The notes: a model not told the origin generated them from the letters alone. A stretch of 17,711 nt of DNA from Gammaproteobacteria bacterium (GCA_016214925.1 JACRMO010000045.1:1-17711), one strand, 5' to 3'; positions 6,942 to 15,308 are shown, numbered from the stretch's first letter. Made by a program: numbers and translations.

Positions 6942-8309
6942 GTGCGTCCTCTGACACAAACTGCCCCCAGCTGGATTGATGCCATTGCGGTGTATGCGCA
7001 GCCGCGCGTGCTCGGCATGTTGTTTCTGGGCTTTTCCGCCGGGCTGCCGTTTCTGCTGGTTTTCTCCACCCTGTCAGCCTGGTTGAGCGATGCCGATGTC
7101 GATCGCGGCACCATCGGCTTCTTCAGTTGGATCGGCATTATGTACTCGGTGAAGATCGTGTGGGCGCCGCTGGTCGATCGGCTGCCGCTGCCGGTGCTGA
7201 CTAAACTGTTGGGACAGCGGCGCAGTTGGTTGTTGTTGGCGCAATGCGGCATTGCGGCGGGTCTGCTGCTGCTCGCCTCCAGCACGCCGCAACAGAGTCT
7301 TCAGGTGTTCGCTCTGTATGCGTTGCTGGTGGCGTTTTCCTCGGCCACGCAGGATGTGGTGATCGACGCCTATCGCATCGAGGCTCTCGCCAAGGAATAT
7401 CAGGCGGCGATGTCGGCGAGTTATATCCTCGGTTATCGCGTGGCCACGCTGGCCTCGGGTGCGGGCGCGTTGTATATCGCCGACGCAATGGACTGGCAGA
7501 TCGCCTATCTCGCGATGTGCGGCTTCACGCTGGTGGGTATTATTACCACGCTGGTGATCCGCGAACCGCAGCATGCCGTCAAGACCGAAACGCAATTGCA
7601 GGAGGAGCGGCTCGCCCATGAACTCAGCCACGCACTGCATGCGGGGCGACTGTGGGGGCGTATCACCGAATGGTTCGCCGTGGCGGTGATCAGCCCGTTC
7701 GCCGAGTTTTTTCGCCGCAGCGGTAAGAGTGCGCTGCTGATCCTGCTGTTGATCGGCACCTACCGCATCACCGACATCACCATGGCGGTGATGGCCAATC
7801 CGTTTTATCTGGATCTGGGTTTCACCAAATCGCAGATCGCCAGTGTCACGAAGTTGTTTGGTTTCTTTCTGACTATCGGCGGCGCGGCCCTCGGCGGTGT
7901 GCTAGTGATGCGCTACGGCATCCTGCGCATTCTGCTGCTCGGTTCGGTGCTGGTGATTGTCAGCAATGTGCTGTTTGCCTGGCTGTCGTTTATCGGTCCC
8001 GACATCACCGCGCTGGCGCTGATCATCAGTGCCGACAGCCTTGCCGGCGGTGTTGCCACGGCGGTGTTTGTCGCCTATCTGTCCAGTCTCACCAATACGG
8101 CGTACACCGCCACGCAGTATGCGTTGTTCAGTTCGCTGATGACGCTGTTCCCGAAAATCCTCGCCGGCTTTTCCGGTGTGGTCGTCGAGCATTTCGGCTA
8201 TACCACGTTCTACATCTACTCCTCGCTGTTGGGTCTGCCGGCCCTGCTGATTATTGTGTATATGCTGAGCAACAAGTCGGCGGGCAAGCTGGCTGGCCGG
8301 GAAAGTTAG
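6942..8309 (+). CDS. ampG: AmpG-like MFS permease (muropeptide transporter family)
   Basis: A 455-residue inner-membrane protein of the major facilitator superfamily, AmpG branch, with about 12-14 predicted membrane segments. Characteristic blocks are GMLFLGFSAGLPFLLVFSTLSAWL at the first helix, the charged WAPLVDRLPLPVL loop, and SSATQDVVIDAYRIE (conserved AmpG signature). A long cytoplasmic loop (QLQEERLAHELSHALHAG) separates the halves, and TALALIISADSLAGGVATAVFVAYLS and TATQYALFSSLMTLFPK follow. AmpG imports GlcNAc-anhydro-MurNAc peptides for cell-wall recycling; the substrate here is inferred by family. The start is GTG 6942, with only a weak RBS (AGTGAAGC). It lies 61 bp after the anti-sigma gene and may be read from the same promoter. 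Its TAG stop overlaps the ATPase stop from the other strand. Confidence 0.85.
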   Translation: MRPLTQTAPSWIDAIAVYAQPRVLGMLFLGFSAGLPFLLVFSTLSAWLSDADVDRGTIGFFSWIGIMYSVKIVWAPLVDRLPLPVLTKLLGQRRSWLLLAQCGIAAGLLLLASSTPQQSLQVFALYALLVAFSSATQDVVIDAYRIEALAKEYQAAMSASYILGYRVATLASGAGALYIADAMDWQIAYLAMCGFTLVGIITTLVIREPQHAVKTETQLQEERLAHELSHALHAGRLWGRITEWFAVAVISPFAEFFRRSGKSALLILLLIGTYRITDITMAVMANPFYLDLGFTKSQIASVTKLFGFFLTIGGAALGGVLVMRYGILRILLLGSVLVIVSNVLFAWLSFIGPDITALALIISADSLAGGVATAVFVAYLSSLTNTAYTATQYALFSSLMTLFPKILAGFSGVVVEHFGYTTFYIYSSLLGLPALLIIVYMLSNKSAGKLAGRES

Positions 8310-11023
8310 CTGCCTTCCCGCCCATGGAAACGGCGCAGCAACACCTTCTCCACTTCGACACAGACATAGATCGCCACGGCCATGATGGCGATGCGCGCCC
8401 AGGCCGTGCCATCCAGCGGTGTGGTGTCGAACAGCGTCTGCATGAACGGTGCGTAGGTGAACAGCAACTGGAACACGCACACCAGCACGACCATCAGCAG
8501 CACAACCCGATTGCCGGTCAAACCTTGCCAGCTGAAGCTGGATCGATATAGAAACCGGGTGTTGAACAGATAGACCACTTGACCGGCGATCAGCGCATTC
8601 ACGGCCAGCGTGCGCGCCTCGGCGAGGCTGGCACCGCTGGCCTGGGCGTGCATGAACAAGCCGAAACAGCCTGCCACCAGGAGTGCCGACACCAGACCCA
8701 CACGCCAGAATAGAAACCCCGACAGGATGGGTTCCTGCGCGACGCGCGGCGAGCGCTGCATGATGTCTGCCTCGGCCGGTTCGAAGGCGAGCGCCAGGGC
8801 GAGCGTGACGGCCGCGATCATATTTACCCAGAGAATTTGCACCGGTGTGATCGGCAAGACATAGCCGAACGCAATGGCTAGCACAACGATCATGGCCTCG
8901 GCCATGTTGGTCGGCAGAATGAACAGCATCGACTTCTTGATGTTGTCGTAGACGGTGCGGCCTTCCTCGACGCCGGCGACGATGGAGGCGAAATTGTCGT
9001 CGGTGAGCACCATCTCGGCCGCCTCCTTGGCCGCTTCGGTGCCGTTGATGCCCATGGCGACGCCGACGTCGGCGCGTTTCAGCGCAGGCGCATCGTTTAC
9101 GCCGTCGCCGGTCATGGCAATGGTCTGTTGCGCGGACTGCAAGGCCTCGACCAGGCGCAGTTTGTGTTCCGGGCTGGTGCGCGCAAAGATGGACGCCGTG
9201 TCGGCGGAGACGCGTAGCTGCTCCGCGGTCATCGCTTCGATGTCGGCACCGGTGACGACGCGTTGTCCCACGCCGATGCCCAATTGCGCGCCGATGGCCG
9301 CGGCGGTGACCGCATGATCGCCGGTGATCATCTTCACCTGAATGCCCGCCGCATGACAGGCGGCCACGGCGCGGATCGCCTCTTCGCGCGGCGGATCGAT
9401 CAGACCGAACAAACCGAGCAGGGTCAGTCCGCCTTGTACGTCTTTGAAGTGGATGCTGCGTCGTTCAGCTTGCGTGGCGACGAAGGCGACAGCCAACAGT
9501 CGCTGACCGTTCTCGCCCATGCGCTGCATTTGCGCATGCCAATAGCGCGGGTCGAGCGGCCGGTCTTCGCCATCGAGGCGTTGTCGGGCACACATCTCCA
9601 GCAGTTGTTCGGGCGCGCCTTTGACGAACACAAAGGCATGGCCGGCATGATCGTGATGCAAGGTCGCCATGAAGCGGTGTTGCGACTCGAAAGGAATTGC
9701 GTCCGTGCGCGGCAGTTCCGTGCGTGTCCGTTCGGTGTCCAGGCCGGCCTTGCGTGCGACAGTCAACAGCGCCGCTTCCATCGGGTCGCCATGCGGTTGC
9801 CATGTGCTGCCACGTTCTTCCAGGTGCGCGTCGTTGCAGAGCATGCCGGCGCGTACTATCTCGCGCAGATCGCCGTGCGTTTCGGGATTTATCGGCTGAC
9901 CGTCGTGGCGGAACTCGCCATAGGGTGCGTAACCGCCGCCGCTGATGTCGATGTAGCCACCGGCGGTGGCGATGCCGGTGACGGTCATCTCATTGCGCGT
10001 GAGCGTGCCGGTCTTGTCGGTGGCGATGACGCTCACCGAGCCTAGTGTTTCGACGGCGGGCAAACGGCGGATGATGACATGCCGCGCGGCCATGCGTTGC
10101 ACGCCGATCGCGAGCGCGATGGTGACGATGGCCGGCAGGCCTTCGGGGATCGCCGCCACCGCCAAGGCCACCGCGGCCAGAAACATCTCGTCCAAGGGCT
10201 TGCCGTGCAGCAGCACGCCGAAGGCGAAACTCGCGGCGGCCAGCGCGAGGATGATCCAGGTGAGCAGATGTCCGAACGCGGCCATCTGTTTGAGCAGCGG
10301 CGTGGTGAGTTCCGGCACCTCGGCGAGCAGACCGCTGATGCGGCCGAGCTCGGTGTCCATACCGGTGGCGACCACCACGCCCAAGCCTTGGCCGGAACTC
10401 ACCAGCGTGCCGGAGAAGGCCATGCAATGGCGGTCGCCGAGGATGGCCTGCGCGGCGACCGCCTCCGGCGATTTGTCGACCGGCACCGATTCACCGCTGA
10501 GCGCGGCTTCTTCGATGCGCAGTTCGCGCGTGCGCAGCAGCCGCAGATCGGCGGGGACCTTGTCGCCGGATTGCAATTGCACCAGATCGCCTGTCACCAG
10601 TGTTGTCGCCGCTACACTGAGTACATGCCCATCGCGAATAACCAATGCGGCGGGCGAGAGCAGCGCGCGAATCGCCTCCATGGCGCGCTCGGCCTTGCCT
10701 TCCTGCAGATAGCCGATCACGGCATTGATGAACACCACGCCGAAGATCACGCCGCTGTCCACCCGATGGCCGAGCAGCAGGGTGATGAGGCCGGCGGCCA
10801 GCAGCATATAGATGAGCACGTTGTGAAACTGGCGCAGGAAACGCAGCAGTGCGCTACGCGGTTTGGGTTGCGGCAGTTGGTTGGGACCGTGTTGCGCGAG
10901 GCGCGCGGCGGCCTCGTCGCTGCCGAGGCCCTGGAAACTTGAGCGCACGCGCGTCAGCACCGCGGCTGTGTCCAGGGCGTGCCAGGCGTTGTCGGTGGTG
11001 TGCGCTTGCCTGGTTTGGGTCAT
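8306..11023 (-). CDS. Type II P-type cation-transporting ATPase
   Basis: A 905-residue P-type ATPase of the Ca2+-ATPase-like (IIA/PacL) group. Motifs in order: cation N-domain (~10-70), actuator SGES loop (176-179, with Ser where TGES is usual), IPEGLP in TM4 (292-297), phosphorylated Asp336 in DKTGT, KGAP nucleotide site (468-471), and hinge TGDGVND (638-644). Ten membrane segments fit the pattern. In TM5, Asn706 and Glu709 match SERCA Ca-site residues. In TM6, WVNMIAAVTLAL keeps Asn734 but has Ala where SERCA has Thr799 and Asp800, so Ca2+ selectivity is uncertain and another monovalent or divalent ion is possible. The ATG at 11023 has GAAGG upstream; an in-frame GTG at 11044 is less likely. 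It is convergent with the permease. Confidence 0.9.
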   Translation of the reverse strand: MTQTRQAHTTDNAWHALDTAAVLTRVRSSFQGLGSDEAAARLAQHGPNQLPQPKPRSALLRFLRQFHNVLIYMLLAAGLITLLLGHRVDSGVIFGVVFINAVIGYLQEGKAERAMEAIRALLSPAALVIRDGHVLSVAATTLVTGDLVQLQSGDKVPADLRLLRTRELRIEEAALSGESVPVDKSPEAVAAQAILGDRHCMAFSGTLVSSGQGLGVVVATGMDTELGRISGLLAEVPELTTPLLKQMAAFGHLLTWIILALAAASFAFGVLLHGKPLDEMFLAAVALAVAAIPEGLPAIVTIALAIGVQRMAARHVIIRRLPAVETLGSVSVIATDKTGTLTRNEMTVTGIATAGGYIDISGGGYAPYGEFRHDGQPINPETHGDLREIVRAGMLCNDAHLEERGSTWQPHGDPMEAALLTVARKAGLDTERTRTELPRTDAIPFESQHRFMATLHHDHAGHAFVFVKGAPEQLLEMCARQRLDGEDRPLDPRYWHAQMQRMGENGQRLLAVAFVATQAERRSIHFKDVQGGLTLLGLFGLIDPPREEAIRAVAACHAAGIQVKMITGDHAVTAAAIGAQLGIGVGQRVVTGADIEAMTAEQLRVSADTASIFARTSPEHKLRLVEALQSAQQTIAMTGDGVNDAPALKRADVGVAMGINGTEAAKEAAEMVLTDDNFASIVAGVEEGRTVYDNIKKSMLFILPTNMAEAMIVVLAIAFGYVLPITPVQILWVNMIAAVTLALALAFEPAEADIMQRSPRVAQEPILSGFLFWRVGLVSALLVAGCFGLFMHAQASGASLAEARTLAVNALIAGQVVYLFNTRFLYRSSFSWQGLTGNRVVLLMVVLVCVFQLLFTYAPFMQTLFDTTPLDGTAWARIAIMAVAIYVCVEVEKVLLRRFHGREGS

Positions 11024-11204
11024 GGTGGCACCTTCATCTACCACTCACTGTATCAGAATCTGCTGGCACCACGGTCGCGGTGTCGGTGGGTTTCATTGTT
11101 GCGCGCGCCGGAGATCGGGAACGGCGTCATCATCGGCATTGTCAGCTTTACGGATAGGGTGTTGAACGGCTTGTGCAAGAGGGTGTGACACGGTTACCGG
11201 GAGA

Positions 11205-11471
11205 TTACTTACACGGAACGACTTTACGCGCGGTGTCCTTGGCCCACAGTGCCTGGCCGTCGGGGGTTTCGCCGTCCTGATGCCAGTTGTCGGAAATTTC
11301 CAGACAGAACGAACCGACATTCTCGGTGGTGGTCTTCGGGGCCGAGGGTGCATCCCCACCCACGCGCATGATGTCCGGTTTGGATGAGGTGTAGTTGGGT
11401 TTGATAACCTGGGAACAGCCGGTCGAAAGTGAGCCAACCAGCAAGCATAAAAAACCCTGGCGATACGACAT
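11205..11471 (-). CDS. Small predicted lipoprotein of unknown function
   Basis: An 88-residue protein beginning MSYRQGFLCLLVGSLSTGC, a lipoprotein-type signal with lipidation Cys19. The lipobox is slightly off consensus, with Leu at -4 and Ser at -3. The mature part is polar and short (CSQVIKPNYTSSKPDIMRVG, then EISDNWHQDGETPDGQALW) with two further cysteines, so a disulphide is possible. I use the ATG at 11471, which has GAGG nine bases upstream; an in-frame TTG lies at 11477. It is divergent from the cupin_3 gene. I do not recognise a family. Confidence 0.65.
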   Translation of the reverse strand: MSYRQGFLCLLVGSLSTGCSQVIKPNYTSSKPDIMRVGGDAPSAPKTTTENVGSFCLEISDNWHQDGETPDGQALWAKDTARKVVPCK

Positions 11472-11615
11472 GTGCAAAAACCTCGGTAGCGGAATTCCAG
11501 AAACAGTCTGGCAATTTTATGCCAATCAAACGGAAATGTCCCTCGCTCGCCCGCAACATCCTGCTGTAACATGAACCGGCACGCCAACAACGCTATTCTG
11601 AAGTGGAGTTTCCCC

Positions 11616-11891
11616 ATGGAACAAATCACCATCGAACACAATCCGACCCCCATGAAACTCGATGCCATGAGTGTCTACGACTGGCCGATCTGGAGCAAAG
11701 AGGTCGCGACATTTCCGTGGAGCTACACGACCCGGGAGATCTGCTACATCCTCGAAGGCGAGGCCATCGTGACCCCGGAAGGCGGCGCGCCGGTGACGAT
11801 CACGGAACTGGATCTGGTGAATTTCGCCGCCGGTCTGGCCTGCACCTGGGAAATCGTCAAGCCGATCAAAAAACATTACCGGCTCGCCTGA
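11616..11891 (+). CDS. Cupin_3 (DUF861) family protein
   Basis: A 91-residue single cupin barrel. The family pattern is visible: W-S-K-E at 26-29, FPWSYTTREICYILEGEAIV at 33-52 (with Trp35, Tyr37, Glu41, Cys43), ELDLVNFAAGLACTWEI at 64-80 and KHYRL near the end. It matches the DUF861 consensus except that Leu replaces the usual Gly in 'GDLV' and FAAG replaces FPAG. DUF861 proteins include ureidoglycine aminohydrolase-like enzymes, but short single-domain members like this are uncharacterised. AGTGGAG (11601-11607) precedes the ATG at 11616. The gene sits alone between a divergent lipoprotein and the phoB promoter, so its role in phosphate metabolism is not implied. Confidence 0.75.
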   Translation: MEQITIEHNPTPMKLDAMSVYDWPIWSKEVATFPWSYTTREICYILEGEAIVTPEGGAPVTITELDLVNFAAGLACTWEIVKPIKKHYRLA

Positions 11892-11935
11892 GCGCGATGC
11901 TGGATTTGCCGAGGCGTGCCGCCCCTCACGCCCTG

Positions 11936-11969
11936 TTGTCATGCTGCTGTAACATTGCTTGGCTTTAAT
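11936..11969 (+). promoter_or_regulatory. Pho box and -10 of the phoBR operon
   Basis: TTGTCAT (11936-11942), four spacer bases and CTGTAAC (11947-11953) match the two-half Pho box CTGTCAT-N4-CTGTCAT at 6/7 and 5/7. A -10-like TTTAAT (11964-11969) follows after ten bases, the spacing at PhoB-activated promoters where the box replaces the -35. This predicts autoactivation of phoB. Confidence 0.75.
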
Positions 11970-11994
11970 GCCGGCCATGACGCCAGACCGTAAC

Positions 11995-12687
11995 ATGCCT
12001 GAAACAACCATTTTGATCGTCGACGACGAGGCGGCCATTCGTGAGATGGTCGGTTTCGCGCTGGAACGCGCCGGGTTCCGCTGGCTGGAGGCGGGCGATG
12101 CGGCGGCGGCCCAGGTGGTGATCGCCGATCAACGTCCGGACTTGGTGCTGCTCGACTGGATGTTGCCGGACCTGAGCGGTATCCACTTGGCGCGCCGGCT
12201 CAAGCGCGAGGAACTGACCGCGCATCTGCCCATCATCATGCTCACCGCGCGCGGCGAGGAAGAGGATCGCATCCGTGGCCTCGAAGTGGGGGCGGACGAC
12301 TATGTGACCAAGCCGTTCTCACCGCGCGAGCTGATCGCGCGCATCAAGGCGGTGCTGCGGCGCAGCGGCCAGGCGGAAACGGAGACCCAGATCGAGTGCG
12401 AGGGCTTGTGCCTGGATGCCACCGGCCACCGTGTCACCGTCGCCGGGACGCCCGTGGACTTGGGGCCGACGGAATTCCGACTGCTGCATTTTTTCATGAC
12501 CCACGCCGAGCGCGTGTTCAGCCGCGCGCAATTGCTCGACAGCGTCTGGGGGCGTAATGTGTACGTCGAGGAGCGCACCGTGGATGTCCATATCCGCCGG
12601 CTGCGCAAGGCGTTGGAACCGCGCGGTCACGACCGGCTCGTGCAGACCGTCCGCGGTGCCGGGTATCGGTTTTCAGCAAAGGTTTGA
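11995..12687 (+). CDS. phoB: PhoB phosphate-regulon response regulator
   Basis: A 230-residue OmpR/PhoB-family response regulator. The receiver domain has the acidic pair Asp10-Asp11, phosphoacceptor Asp54 (LLDWMLPD), Thr84 and Lys106 (YVTKPFSPREL). The C-terminal winged helix (~133-230) includes LGPTEFRLLHFFM, RAQLLDSVWG, VEERTVDVHIRRLRKAL and VRGAGYRF, all PhoB hallmarks. An in-frame ATG at 11977 would add six residues; 11995 (MPETTILIVDDE) fits family starts better. A Pho box upstream and phoR 3 bp downstream support the identity. It activates phosphate-starvation genes, here most clearly pstS. All key residues are intact, in contrast to its partner gene. Confidence 0.95.
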   Translation: MPETTILIVDDEAAIREMVGFALERAGFRWLEAGDAAAAQVVIADQRPDLVLLDWMLPDLSGIHLARRLKREELTAHLPIIMLTARGEEEDRIRGLEVGADDYVTKPFSPRELIARIKAVLRRSGQAETETQIECEGLCLDATGHRVTVAGTPVDLGPTEFRLLHFFMTHAERVFSRAQLLDSVWGRNVYVEERTVDVHIRRLRKALEPRGHDRLVQTVRGAGYRFSAKV

Positions 12688-12690
12688 GTT

Positions 12691-14007
12691 TTGTCCAATC
12701 CCTGGTTCGAGGAATTGTGGCGGACCCTGGGCATCGCCGCGGTCAGCCTGCTGGTCGGTTGGATGTTCGATGCCGTCGCGCTGGCGTTATTGCTGGGGCT
12801 GGGTGTCTACGCCGCCTGGCATATCCGCCAAGCCTATCGCCTGGAGCTCTGGCTGCGCCAAGGCAAGCGCTTCCATCCGCCCGAGGCCAACGGCATCTGG
12901 GAGGAGATCTTTCAACAGATTTACCGCCTCCAGCAGCGCAACCGCAGACGTAAACGCAAACTGGGGTCCATGCTCAACCGTTTCCAGCAGGCCACCACGG
13001 CATTGCCGGATGCCACGGTGGTATTGGTCGACGGCGACCGCATCGAATGGTGGAACGATGCCGCCGAGGACTTGCTCGGGCTGCGCTATCCGCGCGACAT
13101 CGGTCAGCATGTCGGCAATCTGATCCGCTATCCGGTCTTTATCGCGTATATGCAGGGTGACAATTTCGAAACGCCCATCCAACTCCCGGCGCCCGCCAAT
13201 CAGCATCGGAGCTTGTAGCTGCGCTTGATCCCCTACGCCACCGACCAGCGTCTGCTGGTGGCGCGCGATATCACCCGTATTCAACAACTCGAACGTATGC
13301 GCCGCGATTTCGTGGCCAATGTTTCGCACGAGTTGCGCACACCGTTGACGGTAGTGGCCGGGTATCTCGAAACGCTGCTCGACGACGACAGCGACGAAGC
13401 GGCGCGACGCTGGCACAAAATGCTCAAGGCCATGTACGAACAGTCCCACCGCATGCAGGGCATCGTCGAGGATCTGCTGATGCTGTCGCGGCTGGAGACA
13501 CAGGCGCAGCCCGAGCAGCAACAACCGGTCGCGGTGCCCGGACTGTTGGCGCAGGTCCGCGAGGATGCGCAGCGGTTGAGCGGGGAGCAGGGACACCAGA
13601 TCAGCTTGGAGGCGGACCCGGAAGTGTGGCTGCAAGGCAGTGAAAGCGAGCTGCGCAGCCTGTTTTCCAATCTGGCCTTCAACGCGGTGCGTTATACGCC
13701 GGCCGGTGGGCGTATCCGCATGCGCTGGTACGCGGACGCGCAGGGCGCGCATTTTGCGATCCAGGACACCGGCATCGGCATCGCCGCGCATCATATTCCG
13801 CGGCTGACCGAGCGCTTCTACCGTGTCGATGTCGGCCGTTCGCGCGGCAGCGGTGGCACCGGCCTGGGCCTGGCGATTGTGAAGCATGTGTTGCTGCGCC
13901 ATGACGGCCAACTGGACATCGACAGTCAGCCGGGCCAGGGCAGCACCTTCCGCTGCGATTTCGCCCCGGCGCGGGTGTACCGTCAGGCGCGTGCCGCCGC
14001 CGTTTGA
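12691..14007 (+). pseudogene. phoR: PhoR sensor histidine kinase, interrupted by in-frame TAG
   Basis: The frame runs from TTG 12691 to TGA 14005-14007 as 438 sense and stop codons plus the terminator, broken only by TAG at 13216-13218 (codon 176). Before it are two membrane helices (~12-45), a basic linker (RNRRRKRK) and most of a PAS domain (LPDATVVLVDGDRIEWWNDA, LIRYPVF). After it are LIPYATDQRLLVARDIT, the HisKA box with His213 (ANVSHELRTPLTV), N box NLAFNAVRYTP, G1 DTGIGIA and G2 GTGLGLAIV. Reading continues in the same frame, so a single substitution explains it: homologues carry Gln or Glu at this place, and CAG or GAG is one change from TAG. As written it yields a 175-residue membrane-PAS fragment. 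TTG 13225 is a possible but poor restart for a soluble kinase core. It follows phoB by 3 bp. Confidence 0.9.
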
Positions 14008-14034
14008 TCTGGCGTGTGACAGACCGCATACGGA

Positions 14035-14074
14035 TTGTCATACGGCTGTCATATTTCATTCACCGCGTTGTCAT
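14035..14074 (+). promoter_or_regulatory. Pho box array upstream of pstS
   Basis: Four 7-mers at exact 11-bp steps: TTGTCAT (14035), CTGTCAT (14046), CATTCAC (14057) and TTGTCAT (14068). Units 1, 2 and 4 match CTGTCAT at 6/7, 7/7 and 6/7; unit 3 at 4/7. The pattern equals two adjacent Pho boxes. A -10-like TACACA or CACACT lies at 14083-14090, 8-10 bases after the last unit. This is a strong PhoB-dependent promoter. Confidence 0.85.
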
Positions 14075-14153
14075 GAAACCGCTACACACTGCGCGCAGTT
14101 AATAGGCCGAACGGGATGAGCCGGGCGGTCACCATCTGATAGGAGAATGCTAC

Positions 14154-15109
14154 ATGCGACTGAAATCCCCTCTCGTTTCGGCCATCGCTTCGGTGCTGAT
14201 GACAGCCTTTACCGCGCCCGTGTTTGCTACCGACGCCGGCCAGGTCGATCCTTCCATTCCGGCCTATGCCAAATCCAGCGGCGTCTCCGGCAACCTGTCC
14301 AGCGTCGGCTCGGATACCCTGGCCAACCTGATGACCCTGTGGGCCGAGGAATTCAAACGCGAATATCCGAACGTGAACATTCAGATCCAGGCCGCCGGTT
14401 CCTCCACCGCGCCGCCCGCGCTGACCGAAGGTACCTCCAACCTGGGGCCGATGAGCCGCAAGATGAAGGACAAGGAAGAAGAGGCCTTCGAGAAGAAATT
14501 CGGCTACAAGCCCACCGCGATCCGTGTCGCCATCGACGCCCTGGCGGTGTTCGTGCACAAGGACAACCCGATCACGGGGATGACCGTTCCGCAGGTCGAT
14601 GCGATTTTCTCCTCCACCCGCAAGTGCGGCGATGCGCAGGACATCACCGAGTGGGGCCAGTTGGGTATGACCGGTGCTTGGCAGGGCCGCTCGATTCAGC
14701 TTTACGGCCGCAACTCGGTGTCCGGCACCTACGGCTATTTCATGGAACACGCGCTGTGCAAGGGTGACTTTCCGCCTCGGTGGTGCAGTCGGTCACCACG
14801 ACCGTCAACGGTATCGGTTATTCCGGTATCGGTTATGTGACTTCCAGTGTGAAGGCCGTGCCGCTGGCGAGCAAAGCCGGCGAGCCGTTCGTCGAAGCCA
14901 CCGCGGCGAACGCCATCTCCGGCACATACCCGCTGTCGCGCTTCCTCTACATCTATGTCAACAAGCACCCGAACCAGCCGCTGCCGCCGCTGGAGCGCGA
15001 GTTCGTGAAGATGGTGCTGTCCAAGGTCGGTCAGCAGGTGGTGGTGAAGGACGGTTACATCCCGATGCCCGCCAAGGTCGTCGAAGCCGAGCTAAAGAAG
15101 CTCGACTAA
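14154..15109 (+). pseudogene. pstS: PstS phosphate-binding protein, frameshifted in the middle
   Basis: The ATG at 14154 (AGGAG at 14141-14145) opens a signal peptide (cleavage near FA-TD, residue 26) and a clear PstS sequence. Phosphate-binding blocks are SSVGSDTLANLM, AAGSSTAPPALTEG and GRNSVSGTYGYF. After LCKGDF (Asp codon 14766-14768) the frame is lost; it resumes two bases later in frame 2 with SASVVQSVTTTVNGIGYSGIGY and runs to TAA at 15107-15109. Typical homologues have about 8-10 extra residues (ending EQPG) between GDF and SASVVQ, so a 3n+1-base deletion is likelier than a one-base slip. PstS delivers phosphate to the PstCAB importer, whose genes are not in the window. The gene has its own Pho promoter and a strong terminator, so it is monocistronic. 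As written no functional PstS is made. Confidence 0.9.
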
Positions 15110-15141
15110 GCACTGCGGAAAAATCTCCTCCGTTGTCTCTG

Positions 15142-15168
15142 CCCCCGCCGCGTGCGGGGGTTTTTCTT
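15142..15168 (+). terminator. Rho-independent terminator of pstS
   Basis: CCCCCGC (15142-15148), loop CGCGT and GCGGGGG (15154-15160) form a perfect 7-bp GC stem, followed by TTTTTCTTT. It lies 32 bp after the pstS stop. Confidence 0.9.
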
Positions 15169-15173
15169 TGCGC

Positions 15174-15202
15174 GTTTCACGGAAGCTTCATTGCCGCGTC
15201 AC
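15174..15202 (+). promoter_or_regulatory. Degenerate Pho-box-like repeats upstream of the DUF839 gene
   Basis: GTTTCAC (15174), GCTTCAT (15185) and GCGTCAC (15196) stand at exact 11-bp steps and share the TCA core. Each matches CTGTCAT at only 4/7. The spacing is what PhoB needs, and the genes around are Pho genes, so a weak PhoB site is plausible. No convincing -10 is seen at the expected distance. Confidence 0.35.
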
Positions 15203-15308
15203 CGATCCTCAACATCGTCGCCCTAGGCTTGCGCGCAACCGGTGGATGAACACCGGCGAGCCGCCATATCCATGCAAGATCCCTACAATCGCTGTTGAGG
15301 AGTACTCC

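Noticed and set aside
9263..10045. 260-residue plus-strand reading frame inside the P-type ATPase
   Set aside because: Lies antisense to the N- and A-domain coding of an intact ATPase and has no recognisable motif.
11553..11570. Pho box upstream of the cupin_3 gene
   Set aside because: Only one good half-site (CTGTAAC at 11564-11570); the partner 11 bp upstream, GCAACAT, matches 3 of 7.
13216..13218. Pyrrolysine or other recoded amber codon in phoR
   Set aside because: No reason from the family to expect pyrrolysine at this position and no pyl genes are in view; a point mutation or sequence error is simpler.
12787..13911. 374-residue minus-strand reading frame opposite phoR
   Set aside because: It is the antisense shadow of phoR, whose plus-strand motifs are unmistakable; its His/Gln/Arg-rich content has no domain.
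14766..14790. Programmed ribosomal frameshift in pstS
   Set aside because: No slippery heptamer or stimulatory structure is evident, PstS is not known to need one, and residues appear to be missing, which frameshifting does not explain.
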